DNA of 64,000 bases from Telmatobacter sp. DSM 110680 (GCF_039994875.1 NZ_CP121196.1:3844001-3908000), one strand, 5' to 3'. Shown: positions 7,701 to 17,043, counted from the first letter of the stretch. Translations and numbers: made by a program. Notes: a model not told the origin generated them from the sequence alone.

Positions 7701-9107
7701 CTATTGCGCCGCCTCCGTCATGATCGGCAAGCCCGCCGCCTCCCAAGCTGCCAGTCCGCCAGCAATCTCGATCAGATTCGTGATGCCGTGCTGATGGAGG
7801 ATGCTGACCGCAACAGATGATCGGTAGCCACCTGCGCAGTGAACCGCAATACGACGATTACGCGGAAGTTCATCGATGCGTTCTTGCAGGTGGTTAAGTG
7901 GCACATTGACACTGCCGGCGATGTGCTTCTCTGCCCACTCCTTGGGCGCTCGAACATCCAGCAGCATCGGAGGCTCGGCGGATTCAAGTTCTTCGGCTGC
8001 AATGAGGACACCGGACCGCTCGGTGGGCCACACCAGGTCCGGACGGTCGGCAAGAGCTGCCATGCCATTTGGCAGATAGCCCAGCACGTGGTCGAAGCCT
8101 ATGCGGCCGAGACGCAACGCAGCCTCTTGCTCGCGACCTGGCTCCGCCACAATTACGATGGGCTTGGCGCGGTCGAGAATGGTGCCGGCCCAAGTCGCAT
8201 ATTGGCCGCCGAGACCGATGTTGATGCTGCCCGCCAGGTGGCCTTTCGCGTATTCGGCGGCATCGCGAACGTCGAGAATCTGTGCGCCCTTGTCACCCAG
8301 CTCCAAAACCTTGTCGAGTTCTACCGGCTTCAGCACGTGCTCCAGATTCGTGTCGAGCACCGCGCGTTCACGCGTGTTGAGAATGGCGTCGTAGGTGAAG
8401 TAGGGCGGAGCGTCAGGTTGGTCGGCTGTGACGAGCCGAACGAACTCCTCCTTCGACATCGGCTTCAGCGCATAGTTGAAACGGCGCTGGTCGCCAAGTG
8501 AAGACACCGTGTCGGAGGAGAGATTTTTGCCGCAGAGAGATCCTGCACCATGTGCGGGATAAACAAGGACCTCGTCAGGAAGCGGCAGAAGTTTGGTATG
8601 CAACGAGTCGTAGAGATGACCTCCTAATTCGTTCGCGGTCCAACCGAGCGAGGCGCGCAGATCGGGGCGCCCCACGTCGCCGATAAAAAGTGTGTCGCCA
8701 GTGAGCACTGCATAAGGCTTCGTCTTGTCTTTCGCAAGATCGAATACCAGGATCGAGATCGACTCAATGGTGTGCCCCGGTGTGTGCAGAACTTGAACAC
8801 GCATGCCCGGAAATTCCAGCGTGTCGCCATCGTTCATCGGGACGAAGGCATATTCAGCCTGCGCGCGCGAGCCGAGATGAATGGTTGCGCCGCAGCAATC
8901 GCGAAGTTCGAGATGCCCGGCCAAAAAGTCGGCGTGAAAGTGAGTGAGAAAGACGTGACGGATGTGGAAGCCGAACTTTTCCGCATCGGCGAGGTATTGA
9001 TGGATATCGCGTTGCGGATCGACGACGATCGCAGTCGCACTCTCTTCATCGCCGAGCAGGTAGGATGCGTGCGCAAGACAACCGAGGTAGTACTGTTTCA
9101 GGAACAT
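7701..9107 (-). CDS. Metallo-beta-lactamase fold hydrolase with two rhodanese domains (persulfide dioxygenase/CstB-like)
   Basis: A 468-residue protein. The N-terminal metallo-beta-lactamase domain (about 1-250) carries THFHADFLAGH at 55-65 and further ligands in HTPGHT and TGDTLF. Two rhodanese domains follow (about 265-360 and 375-465). The second has a catalytic cysteine in VHCAGGYRSS (Cys about 424). In the first, the active-site loop reads VAEPGREQE and has no cysteine, so it is probably structural. This architecture is known in persulfide dioxygenases and CstB-like sulfurtransferases that oxidise persulfides. It lies 48 bp downstream of the PQQ dehydrogenase gene. Confidence 0.87.
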   Translation of the reverse strand: MFLKQYYLGCLAHASYLLGDEESATAIVVDPQRDIHQYLADAEKFGFHIRHVFLTHFHADFLAGHLELRDCCGATIHLGSRAQAEYAFVPMNDGDTLEFPGMRVQVLHTPGHTIESISILVFDLAKDKTKPYAVLTGDTLFIGDVGRPDLRASLGWTANELGGHLYDSLHTKLLPLPDEVLVYPAHGAGSLCGKNLSSDTVSSLGDQRRFNYALKPMSKEEFVRLVTADQPDAPPYFTYDAILNTRERAVLDTNLEHVLKPVELDKVLELGDKGAQILDVRDAAEYAKGHLAGSINIGLGGQYATWAGTILDRAKPIVIVAEPGREQEAALRLGRIGFDHVLGYLPNGMAALADRPDLVWPTERSGVLIAAEELESAEPPMLLDVRAPKEWAEKHIAGSVNVPLNHLQERIDELPRNRRIAVHCAGGYRSSVAVSILHQHGITNLIEIAGGLAAWEAAGLPIMTEAAQ

Positions 9108-9155
9108 GGGAATTCTGCGAGTCTAGCATTGAAATATTGCCGCGGTCAGCACCAA

Positions 9156-11561
9156 TTACTGCTTCGCTGTTGTGATGGGCAAAGCGTAAGCTACGTAGGC
9201 GCCGCCCTGCGGATCGTTCGGAGTTCGTGCGTTGCTGGCGGCGATTACGACGTATTGGCGGCCATCGATCATGTATGTGGATGGCGTGGCCACGCCGGAA
9301 AAGGGCAGTTCAGTCTGCCAAAGAAGCTTCCCGTTGCTGGAATCGAAGACGCGTAACTTGTGGTCGTAAACGGTGGCGCCGATAAAGAGGATGCCGCTAG
9401 CGGTGATCACGGGGCCGCCATAGTTTTCGGTGCCTGTGTTCTTCATTCCCTGCTTTGCCAGCGCAGGATATTCGCCGAGGGGAACCTTCCAGAGATACTT
9501 TCCCGTCTTGAGGTCGATTGCATTCAGCGTGCCCCACGGCGGGGCGACTGCGGGATAGCCATCGGGGTCGAGGAACTTGCGATAGCCGGTAAAGATGTAT
9601 TTATTCGACCACTCTTCTGGGTTTGACTCCTGCGCCTTCACGCTGGGTGCAACCTGGAGGAACCGAAGGAGCGCTTCCAGGTCCGGGCCTTTCACATCCA
9701 TCGCAGGCATATGGTTCTTTCCCTTCTGAATGATGTCTGTCGTCTGCGAAGCATTCATGCGCGCGCCAATGCCGACGAGGGGTGGTGAGGGAGTAATCCC
9801 CTCCAGGTGATCACCATGGCATGCAGCGCATTGTTCGCTGTAGACCTTCGCTCCGGCCAGATCAGCTGAGGGTTGCGGCGGTTTTTCTGCTGCGGGTGTT
9901 CCCTGCAATTCCTTAGGCGGAGCTGTTGCGCCTGGTGTCTTTAAATACGTGACCAGTGCATCAAGACGCTGGCCTTCAATATTCGGAAACGAAGGCATAC
10001 GGCCCTTGCCCTGATGAATGGCGGCGATGACTTTGTCGGCTGGCATGCGCTTGTCGATGTCGACAAGCGAAGGAAAAGCCGGCGGTGAGCCTGCACGATC
10101 GACGCCGTGGCACATGGCGCACTGGCTCTGATAGACCAACTCACCCGGACTGCCGGCCTTGCTGGGAACCAAGCCGCCTGTCCAGGCCATTTCAGTTTCG
10201 TTGATGTAGATGACGGCGTTCACGGGATCGATGGCGGGACCGCCCCATTCGGCGCCACCGTCGAAACCCGGGAAGACGATGGTTTGCTGACCCACGGCCA
10301 TGGGATAAAACTGGCCGCCGTTGCGAAAGGTACGGAATGTTTTGAGCGCCCATTCGTGTGCTTCCGGGGTGCGTGTCGTGAGCGAGTCTTCGTTCAACTG
10401 CTGGCGCGCGTATGGTTCAGGCGCATCGGGTTTTGGTTGCGTGGGCGAAGTGACTTCGCCGGGAATCGTGCTAGCTGGATACGGATGTTCGTGTATCGGG
10501 AAGAGCGGCTCACCGGTGATGCGATTGAAGAGATAAAGGTATCCCTGCTTGGTGGTCTGCGCGATGGCGTCGATGTGCTTGCCGTTTTTCTCCAGGCTGA
10601 AGAGTGCAGGAGGCGAAGGAAAATCCCGATCCCAGATGTCGTGGTGCACTCCTTGAAAATGCCACAGACGCTTGCCGGTGTTGGCGTCGAGTGCGAGCAG
10701 GCAGTTGGCATAGAGATCGTTGCCGACTCGATCGCCCCCATAGAAATCCATGACTGCGGAACCAGTGGGCGCATAGAGAATGCCGTGCTCGGCATCGAGA
10801 ACCATGCCGGTCCAATTATTGGCCGCTCCGGCTGTTTTGTAGGCGTCTTTTGGCCACGTTTCATAGCCGGGCTCGCCGGGTAGCGGAATCGTATGGAAGA
10901 CCCAGCGAAGCGAACCGGTGCGCAGATCGAACGCCTGAATGTAGCCGGGCGGGGCAGGGTGGGCTTCAGGCTCGCGGCCGCCGACGATGATCATGTCTTT
11001 GTAGATAACGCCGGGCGTTGTAAGCGCGATTGAGAGGGCGCTGAAGTCGGTCTTTACGCCTCCGATGGCCAGGCCTTTGCGGAGATCGATGTGGCCATTT
11101 TCGCCGAAGCTCGTGATGAGTTTGCCTGTTTCAGCATCGAGGCAATAGAGAAAATTCATAACTCCGGCGTAGATGCGGCCGCGCTGGCCATCGGTCCAGT
11201 ACGTGACACCCCGCGCAGGCTGACCTGCGACGATGCCGGAATCGAACTTCCATTTCAGTTTTCCCGTCGCGGCATCGAGGGCAATGACTTCTGTCTTCGG
11301 CGTGTAAGCGTAGAGGGTGTTTCCGACGATCAGAGGGTTGGTCTGTATCGCGCCCTTCTCCCCGGTGTCGAAAATCCACGCCTGCTCAAGCAGGTGCACA
11401 TTGTCGCGATTGATTTGTGTGAGCCTTGAGTAGTGATCGCCGTCTAAGCCACCGTTGTAGACAGGCCAGTCCACGCGCGCCTGCGCGGAGCAAAGTAGTG
11501 CGAACGAAAGCGCCAGTAAGCAAACAGGGCGGGTAAAGAGTCGTAGACAGTTAAATGACAT
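9156..11561 (-). CDS. PQQ-dependent dehydrogenase with two inserted cytochrome c domains
   Basis: Predicted exported quinoprotein of 801 residues. A signal peptide (cleavage near ALLCSAQA/RVDW, about 29) leads into a beta-propeller with PQQ-dehydrogenase repeats (AATGKLKWKFD, TGKRLWHFQG). Between propeller blades sit two c-type cytochrome domains. Heme sites are CAMCH (about 480-484) and CAACH (about 578-582), with likely axial methionines in GRMPSFP and NHMPAMD. The propeller then resumes and closes (TGKYLWKVPLGEYP). The general reaction is periplasmic oxidation of an alcohol or sugar with electrons passed to the hemes. Substrate is unknown. Confidence 0.88.
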   Translation of the reverse strand: MSFNCLRLFTRPVCLLALSFALLCSAQARVDWPVYNGGLDGDHYSRLTQINRDNVHLLEQAWIFDTGEKGAIQTNPLIVGNTLYAYTPKTEVIALDAATGKLKWKFDSGIVAGQPARGVTYWTDGQRGRIYAGVMNFLYCLDAETGKLITSFGENGHIDLRKGLAIGGVKTDFSALSIALTTPGVIYKDMIIVGGREPEAHPAPPGYIQAFDLRTGSLRWVFHTIPLPGEPGYETWPKDAYKTAGAANNWTGMVLDAEHGILYAPTGSAVMDFYGGDRVGNDLYANCLLALDANTGKRLWHFQGVHHDIWDRDFPSPPALFSLEKNGKHIDAIAQTTKQGYLYLFNRITGEPLFPIHEHPYPASTIPGEVTSPTQPKPDAPEPYARQQLNEDSLTTRTPEAHEWALKTFRTFRNGGQFYPMAVGQQTIVFPGFDGGAEWGGPAIDPVNAVIYINETEMAWTGGLVPSKAGSPGELVYQSQCAMCHGVDRAGSPPAFPSLVDIDKRMPADKVIAAIHQGKGRMPSFPNIEGQRLDALVTYLKTPGATAPPKELQGTPAAEKPPQPSADLAGAKVYSEQCAACHGDHLEGITPSPPLVGIGARMNASQTTDIIQKGKNHMPAMDVKGPDLEALLRFLQVAPSVKAQESNPEEWSNKYIFTGYRKFLDPDGYPAVAPPWGTLNAIDLKTGKYLWKVPLGEYPALAKQGMKNTGTENYGGPVITASGILFIGATVYDHKLRVFDSSNGKLLWQTELPFSGVATPSTYMIDGRQYVVIAASNARTPNDPQGGAYVAYALPITTAKQ

Positions 11562-11646
11562 TCAGGGTTCGCCGGCGATTGACTCAGCTGGACAAGAATA
11601 CACGCACGGGCCCGCGCGCTTTCTTGCCCCTCTGTCGCCGACTCAC

Positions 11647-11889
11647 CTAGAAGGCTCCCATGACCCAATTCCCTGCAACCTTCTTGACCTTCATTGTTCG
11701 GCCCTCAAAGCTCACGTTATAGGGGCCGTCGGGCAGTTCGGATGGAGCCCGCTCAATGGCTGCACTTACGTATTCCCAGATGTCGAGGTTGGGAAGCGAG
11801 ACCTTGATTGCCCTGACGATGCATGAAGCTTCGTGGGTAGCGCCTCTCAGCGTTCCCGACAGCATTACAGTTTCACGTGACGAAATCAT
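11647..11889 (-). CDS. Small protein of unknown function
   Basis: An 80-residue reading frame started at the ATG at 11889, which has a strong AGAGGTTAGGA ribosome-binding site. The frame continues upstream to 11925, but that start lacks a ribosome-binding site. I recognise no family. The protein is soluble, mixed alpha/beta in character, with a C-terminal beta-rich part (PDGPYNVSFEGRTMKVKKVAGNW). It lies 96 bp downstream of the ribbon-helix-helix gene on the same strand, so co-transcription is possible. The clear ribosome-binding site supports it being real. Confidence 0.55.
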   Translation of the reverse strand: MISSRETVMLSGTLRGATHEASCIVRAIKVSLPNLDIWEYVSAAIERAPSELPDGPYNVSFEGRTMKVKKVAGNWVMGAF

Positions 11890-11985
11890 TCCTAACCTCT
11901 GCGTCTGACACACATCCGAGGACACTCCGCGCTCCTCTCTCTGATCGACAGGCTCCCTACTGGGCTTGTCGAAACGAACTGGATC

Positions 11986-12210
11986 TCACTGTGGCAACCT
12001 GTTGGGATCGTGAATTGCTGGAGAACCAGCGTCAGCGGCATAATCCAGAGCAGGTCGCCGCTGATGCCTGACGATCTTTTCGGCAACAGCCAGAGTAATG
12101 AGTTGGTTGACTGAGATCCCCTCTGTCTCGGCTAGAGCTCTGAGTTCCCGCCGCATTGTCGCCGGCAACCGGAGGGGGAAAGAATTGGCTTTACCTATTT
12201 TCAAAGGCAT
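11986..12210 (-). CDS. Ribbon-helix-helix regulator, orphan antitoxin-like
   Basis: 74 residues with the CopG/Arc/HicB-type fold: a beta strand with alternating polar residues (NSFPLRLPATMRRELR), then helix-turn-helix AETEGISVNQLITLAVAEKI. This pattern is typical of HicB or CopG antitoxins that bind operator DNA as dimers. The start has an AAGGAG ribosome-binding site 11 nt upstream (near 12224). No recognisable toxin gene is adjacent; the only close same-strand gene is the unknown 80-residue protein downstream. It may be an orphan antitoxin or a stand-alone regulator. Confidence 0.7.
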   Translation of the reverse strand: MPLKIGKANSFPLRLPATMRRELRALAETEGISVNQLITLAVAEKIVRHQRRPALDYAADAGSPAIHDPNRLPQ

Positions 12211-12536
12211 TGCGATTCGATCTCCTTACTTTTCTACGAGCGCCATGTCTTTGAACCCTCAAGATCAAAGTTGAGGAGACGGAGTCCAACTGTTTGCGAG
12301 AGCATGACGCTGATTTGGGTGATGACCTTTGCTAGAGTTCCAATGCTCGCAAAGAAACTCCGCAATGGGCAGGTGGTTTTACTGTAATTTCGCGGTTAAG
12401 CCGACATAATATGTTGATTCTGCAGGGTGATGCAGCATCGCGCTTTCATGCGAGAATCTTTGTTAATGTACCTGTTCTGCTGATTGATTACACAGATATG
12501 TGGGGATAGAATCTTGCTATTCCAAGAACGAGCGCG
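12211..12536 (+). other. 326-bp divergent intergenic region
   Basis: Holds the promoters of the ribbon-helix-helix gene (leftward) and the ToxR-like gene (rightward). Apart from the sigma-70-like promoter at 12484-12512 and a short imperfect repeat of TGCAG around 12420-12434, I see no gene or RNA in it. Confidence 0.5.
12484..12512 (+). promoter_or_regulatory. Candidate sigma-70-type promoter of the ToxR-like gene
   Basis: -35 box TTGATT (12484-12489), 17-bp spacer, -10 box TAGAAT (12507-12512). Predicted transcription start near 12519, about 18 nt before the ATG at 12537. Confidence 0.45.
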
Positions 12537-13832
12537 ATGACCATACGCGAGGACCAACTGACAAGTTCTCTTGATGAGGATCCGAGGTGGCAACTCGTTC
12601 AACGAATCGTGGCCAGTCCAGGTTTCTTGAACTCAGCACGTCTCTCAACATTTCTGCTGCACGTCAGCAAGCAAACTCTCATCGGCGAGAGCGGGAGTTT
12701 GAATGAGCGAACTATTGGAGAGGCTGTCTTTGAACGGGCACCCGGTTATGATCCCCGGGATGACAATATCGTTCGCTCCCATGCGAGCCGGCTTCGACTC
12801 CGTCTTCAGGATTACTTTCGCGAGGAGGGGGCATCGGAAACGCTCCGGGTGGACATTCCCCGAGGAAGCTACGTACCAGTCTTCGAGCCGGCGGATTCCG
12901 CTGTGCCGGTTGACGCGCATCAGGATGCAGCCAGCGCGCTTCCCCAAGGACCTTCCGGATCTACAACACCTTCGCGACCAAGATCAGTAGTCAGACTCAT
13001 TCTGGCCTGCTTTGTACTTCTCAGCGGGGCAGTCGCAGCAACAACTCTCTACCTTCGACATCGATCGTTGCTTCCGGAGACACCGTCTCACAAGCTTTGG
13101 TCTCAAATATTTCGCAACGACCAGCAAACGATCATCGTTCCCGCTGACAGTAGTCTCGTGATCGCGAGGCTGATGGTGGGTCATCCAATCCGTTTGGAGG
13201 AATACGCTGGCGGCCTCTACAGACGAGCTACCGATTGCGATAAGCCCTGTGACCTCGGCATGGTGAAAACGGTTGAGGGGCTTCGGTACACGTCGATGAG
13301 CGATCTGGAGTTTGCGGTAAAAGTCACGCATGTGCCTGAAGCGATTCCTCTCCGGACGGAAATCCGCTTCGCGCGAGATCTTGAACTCAAGGACCTGAAG
13401 GAGTCGAATCTAATCATGGCCGGATCGCAAGAAGCTGATCCCTGGATGGCAGCAATCAGCGGCCAGATGAATTTTGTTGTTCATGACGATCCTTCCGCTG
13501 TTTTGCGCGTCGAGAACAAGCAACCAAAGCCGGGCGAAAAGAGTGAATACGTCTACGATCCCCATGACCCACAACATAGGGGTTTGGCTACGATTTCATT
13601 TCTTCCCAATCTCAGCGGCAGCGGAAATTTGCTTGTGGTCCAAGGCTTCTCTTTAGCAGGCACACAGGCGGCAGCCGAATTTGTAACGAACCGGCGCGAT
13701 ATCGACGATCTCTTTCAGACATTCGCAGGCAACAAAACCAAGCTTCCACACTTTGAGATTCTGCTCAGTACGATGGAAGTTAATGGCATGGCATCTCACC
13801 CCGTCATATTGGCGTGGCATGTGCTGGGGTAA
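12537..13832 (+). CDS. Membrane-anchored ToxR-like protein with periplasmic domain
   Basis: 431 residues. The N-terminal domain (about 15-115) has the pattern LNERTIGEAVFERAPGYDP, then DDNIVRSHASRLRLRLQDYF and DIPRGSYVPVFEP. Acidobacterial genomes carry many proteins with this domain, usually labelled winged-helix or adenylate-cyclase-like. A Pro/Ser-rich linker is followed by one membrane segment (about 148-171) and a C-terminal region of about 255 residues with no recognised family, predicted periplasmic. The layout is that of a one-component transmembrane regulator. DNA binding is inferred from resemblance only. It is monocistronic and the target is unknown. Confidence 0.7.
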   Translation: MTIREDQLTSSLDEDPRWQLVQRIVASPGFLNSARLSTFLLHVSKQTLIGESGSLNERTIGEAVFERAPGYDPRDDNIVRSHASRLRLRLQDYFREEGASETLRVDIPRGSYVPVFEPADSAVPVDAHQDAASALPQGPSGSTTPSRPRSVVRLILACFVLLSGAVAATTLYLRHRSLLPETPSHKLWSQIFRNDQQTIIVPADSSLVIARLMVGHPIRLEEYAGGLYRRATDCDKPCDLGMVKTVEGLRYTSMSDLEFAVKVTHVPEAIPLRTEIRFARDLELKDLKESNLIMAGSQEADPWMAAISGQMNFVVHDDPSAVLRVENKQPKPGEKSEYVYDPHDPQHRGLATISFLPNLSGSGNLLVVQGFSLAGTQAAAEFVTNRRDIDDLFQTFAGNKTKLPHFEILLSTMEVNGMASHPVILAWHVLG

Positions 13833-13949
13833 TGCAAACTGCGTTCGATGCCGCTTTGAGCTAGATTGCCGTTTAAAGACAAGGCTATCGGCTCCGCTCA
13901 GGGCAGGCTATGGGAACGCGGCACAGGCGTGCTCGATGGAAGTTGAAAG

Positions 13950-15302
13950 CTAGTTCTGGCGCTTGGCGAGAAAGCGTTCCATGAACTTGGTGTCGAATTC
14001 GCCGGCGCGGAAGCCTTCGTCGGCGAAGATTTCCTGGTGAAGCGCAATCGAGGTATCAATTCCCTGCACTACGAACTGCTTCAACGCGCGCTCCATCTTT
14101 GCAATGGCTTCTTCGCGATCGACGCCGTGCACAATGAGCTTGGCGATGAGCGAATCATAGTAAGGCGGTACTACGCCTTCAGAGTATTGCGCGGTATCAA
14201 CGCGAATACCGTTGCCCCCGGGGACATTGAACGCAGTGATTTTGCCGGCGGATGGTGTGAATTTCACAGGATGCTCGGCGTTGATGCGGCACTCAATGGA
14301 ATGGCCGCGTATCTCGATCTTTTCCGGAAGAATGTCCTTGAGCCGCTCGCCAGCTGCAATGCGCAACTGCGCCTTGACGAGGTCGATGCCGGTGATTGCT
14401 TCGGTGACGGGATGTTCCACCTGAATGCGGGTATTCATCTCAATGAAGTAGAGCTTGCGGTCTTCGTCCATCAAAAATTCTACTGTGCCCGCGTTCTGAT
14501 AACCGATGTCACTCAAGCAGCGGCAGAGTGTCTTGCCGATTTCCTCACGCATCTTGGGAGTGACCTGGAGAGAAGGCGCCTCTTCGATGAGCTTCTGGTG
14601 ACGGCGCTGAATGGAGCACTCGCGCTCAAACAGCGTTGTGACGTGGCCGTGTTCGTCGGCCAGCACCTGGAACTCAATGTGGCGCGGCTGCTCGATGAAC
14701 TTTTCCATGTAGAGTTCGCCGTTGCCGAATGCATTTGCCGCTTCAGTCGAAGCCGCATGGAACAAGTTTGGCAACTCTTCGGAGGTGCGCACGATGCGCA
14801 TGCCCCGACCGCCGCCGCCAGCTTTGGCTTTGAGGATGACGGGATAGCCGATTTGTGCCGCAACGTCCTGTGCTACTTCGGTAGTGGCAATTACGCCATC
14901 AGAGCCGGGAAGGATGGGGACTTTGGCTTCCTTCATGGCCTGGCGGGCTTTTTCCTTTTCACCCATCAGGCGCGTGACTTCAGGCGGGGGGCCAATGAAC
15001 TTGATGTTAGATGCGCGGCACACTTCAGCAAAGTTTGCGTTCTCGCTCAGCAGACCGTAACCGGGATGAATGGCGTCGACGTTGGCGATTTCTGCCGCAG
15101 AAATAACTGCGGGAACATTGAGGTAGCTGTCGGCGGGGCGAGGAGGACCGATGCAGATGGCCTCATCGGCGAAGCGCACGTGAAGTGAATTGCGATCGGC
15201 CTCACTGTAGACGGCGACGGTACGAATTCCGAGTTCACGGCACGCGTTCAATACGCGCAAGGCAATCTCACCGCGATTAGCAACCAAGACCTTACGAAAC
15301 AT
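13950..15302 (-). CDS. accC: Biotin carboxylase subunit of acetyl-CoA carboxylase AccC
   Basis: ATP-dependent carboxylation of biotin on AccB, the first half reaction of acetyl-CoA carboxylase. About 450 residues from the ATG at 15302, which gives the canonical [14 protein letters not shown] start and has an AAGG ribosome-binding site. Six more codons upstream are open. Visible are the ATP-grasp glycine-rich loop [12 protein letters not shown], the [13 protein letters not shown] motif and the catalytic [14 protein letters not shown] segment. It lies downstream of accB; the 128-bp gap contains a perfect hairpin (15332-15354). Confidence 0.95.
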   Translation of the reverse strand: MFRKVLVANRGEIALRVLNACRELGIRTVAVYSEADRNSLHVRFADEAICIGPPRPADSYLNVPAVISAAEIANVDAIHPGYGLLSENANFAEVCRASNIKFIGPPPEVTRLMGEKEKARQAMKEAKVPILPGSDGVIATTEVAQDVAAQIGYPVILKAKAGGGGRGMRIVRTSEELPNLFHAASTEAANAFGNGELYMEKFIEQPRHIEFQVLADEHGHVTTLFERECSIQRRHQKLIEEAPSLQVTPKMREEIGKTLCRCLSDIGYQNAGTVEFLMDEDRKLYFIEMNTRIQVEHPVTEAITGIDLVKAQLRIAAGERLKDILPEKIEIRGHSIECRINAEHPVKFTPSAGKITAFNVPGGNGIRVDTAQYSEGVVPPYYDSLIAKLIVHGVDREEAIAKMERALKQFVVQGIDTSIALHQEIFADEGFRAGEFDTKFMERFLAKRQN

Positions 15303-15331
15303 TGACGACCTTAAATTCACCTGCAGAGCAG

Positions 15332-15354
15332 GCGGAGTTAATTTTTAACTCCGC
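15332..15354. other. Perfect hairpin between accB and accC
   Basis: 10-bp perfect stem GCGGAGTTAA / TTAACTCCGC with a 3-nt loop, about 30 nt upstream of the accC start. It lacks a following T-run in the direction of accC transcription, so it is more likely an mRNA processing or translation-control structure than a full terminator. Function is inferred only. Confidence 0.5.
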
Positions 15355-15430
15355 GGTTGTTTTGATCAGTTCAAATGATCGACGATTGGCGAGGAAGCGT
15401 GTTTAACATCTGGCTGAAACTGATCTCACC

Positions 15431-15913
15431 TTATGGGCGTATCGAGAAGAGCGGCTGACCGAATTCGATCGGCTGACCGTTCGAGATGTAGCACTTTACA
15501 ACTTCACCGGCAGCGTCGGACTCAATTTCGTTCATCAGCTTCATGGCTTCGACGATGCAGATCACCTGGCCTTTTTCTACGCGATCTCCGGGAGAGACAA
15601 AGGGAGCAGCGCCTGGCGAGGGCGAGCCGTAGAAAGTTCCGACGATGGGCGATTTCACAATGTGCAAGCCGGCGTCGGGATCGGCCGGTGGTGCTGGCGG
15701 AGCTACCTCCGCTGCGGGAGTCGCTGCTGGGACGGCTGCAGCTACGGGAACTGCGGCGAGTCTCGCGAGATCCGCTATTCCCGGCGCAGGAGAGGCTTGC
15801 GTAAACTTCAGCCGGATCTTTATATCGCCGCGATCAAGATCAAACTCGGCGACTTGATATTGCTTCAGGAACTCGATCAGTTCCCGCAGATCCTTCATGT
15901 CCTGTGGTTTCAT
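15431..15913 (-). CDS. accB: Biotin carboxyl carrier protein AccB
   Basis: Carrier of the biotin moved between the two active sites of acetyl-CoA carboxylase. 160 residues: a short helical N-terminal part (1-40), an Ala/Pro-rich linker (about 41-80) and the biotinyl domain (84-160). The biotin-accepting lysine is in VEAMKLMNEIE (Lys about 125), and the thumb region is SPSPGAAPFVSPGD. It sits between pepP upstream and accC downstream on the same strand, an order common in acidobacteria and other phyla. Confidence 0.95.
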   Translation of the reverse strand: MKPQDMKDLRELIEFLKQYQVAEFDLDRGDIKIRLKFTQASPAPGIADLARLAAVPVAAAVPAATPAAEVAPPAPPADPDAGLHIVKSPIVGTFYGSPSPGAAPFVSPGDRVEKGQVICIVEAMKLMNEIESDAAGEVVKCYISNGQPIEFGQPLFSIRP

Positions 15914-15951
15914 TCGTTCCTTTTACCTTTGTGCGTTGGCGCGTTAATGAG

Positions 15952-17043
15952 TCAAAGTTCGATCAGTGCCTTGGGTGCCGGCGTCATGATCTGACCGCCG
16001 GTTTTAGTCACCGCTACCATGTCTTCGATGCGTATGCCGAACTTGCCCGGCCAATAAACTCCGGGTTCAATGGTAACAACCATGCCCGGCTGCAGCCTTG
16101 TTTTCTGTTCCGCGCCGACCCGCGGCGATTCGTGAATCTCAATTCCGACCCCGTGGCCTGTGGAATGTGTGAAGGCGTCAGCCATTCCCGCTTTGCGCAG
16201 AATACTGCGTGCTGCCTCGTCCACTTCCCCACAACTTACGCCCGGCGCGACCGCTGCGACTGCATTTCCCTGCGCCAAGAGGACTGCTTCGTATGCGTTT
16301 CGTTCTTCCGCTCGCGGCGTGCCCAGGCAGACGGTTCGCGTCATGTCTGAGCAGTAGCCCTCCCGGATTATACCGAAGTCGAGCGTTACGAAACCCTTGC
16401 GCGGGAGGAGGGTCAGGGAGGCTTTTCCATGCGGCAGAGCCGAGCGTTCACCGGACGCGACGATGGTTTCAAAGCTCATGCCCTCAGCACCCTTGAGGCG
16501 AGCCTGGTGCTCGAGTTCAGCGGCGATCTCGACCTCCGGTATACCCGGACGGATGTGGTGGAGGATGTGCTCGAAGAGTTCGCAGCCAATGAGAGCAGCT
16601 TCTGCCATCAACTTCAGTTCGTCTTCATCCTTGATCAGACGAAGCGGTTCGATGAGCGGGGCGGCGAGTTCGGTGAGGAAGCTGCGCCGAAGCTTGGAGG
16701 GCAGTTCTTTACGCAGGCGGGAGAGCTCGGCGACGGTGGTATGCGTTGGATCAAAGCCGGCGGATTCCATCTGCGGCTGCGCTGCCAGCCACTGCACTGC
16801 GGCGACGGCTGGAGGGCCCGTGACGATGTCCACATGCGCGTCCGCTACTTCAGCGGCGGCTTGCGTCTTGTAGCGGCCATCCGTAAACAGCCGCGCGGAA
16901 CGGCGCGTGATTGCAAGAGCGGCGCTCGATCCGGTGAAGCCAGAAAGATATCGGACGTCTGGAAGGTGAGTAACAAGGAGGCCGGAGAGACCGGTTTTGG
17001 TCAAACGGCGGCGGAGAAGCCCGATTCTGCGTGCGTGATCCAT
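15952..17043 (-). CDS. pepP: Xaa-Pro aminopeptidase (M24B metallopeptidase)
   Basis: 363-residue pita-bread-fold peptidase that removes N-terminal residues preceding proline. The N-terminal creatinase-like domain (about 1-125) begins with LVTHLPDVRYLSGFTGS. The catalytic domain has the five metal ligands in LDFGIIREGYCSDMTR (two Asp), STGHGVGIEIHE (His), VTIEPGVY (Glu) and GIRIEDMV (Glu). It lies 38 bp upstream of accB and 66 bp downstream of a small HTH gene, forming a probable HTH-pepP-accB-accC transcription unit. Confidence 0.92.
   Translation of the reverse strand: MDHARRIGLLRRRLTKTGLSGLLVTHLPDVRYLSGFTGSSAALAITRRSARLFTDGRYKTQAAAEVADAHVDIVTGPPAVAAVQWLAAQPQMESAGFDPTHTTVAELSRLRKELPSKLRRSFLTELAAPLIEPLRLIKDEDELKLMAEAALIGCELFEHILHHIRPGIPEVEIAAELEHQARLKGAEGMSFETIVASGERSALPHGKASLTLLPRKGFVTLDFGIIREGYCSDMTRTVCLGTPRAEERNAYEAVLLAQGNAVAAVAPGVSCGEVDEAARSILRKAGMADAFTHSTGHGVGIEIHESPRVGAEQKTRLQPGMVVTIEPGVYWPGKFGIRIEDMVAVTKTGGQIMTPAPKALIEL

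Noticed and set aside
14037..15188. Long open frame (383 codons) antisense to accC
   Set aside because: It lies wholly opposite a clear biotin carboxylase and its translation has no family features; such frames arise from codon bias in GC-rich genes.
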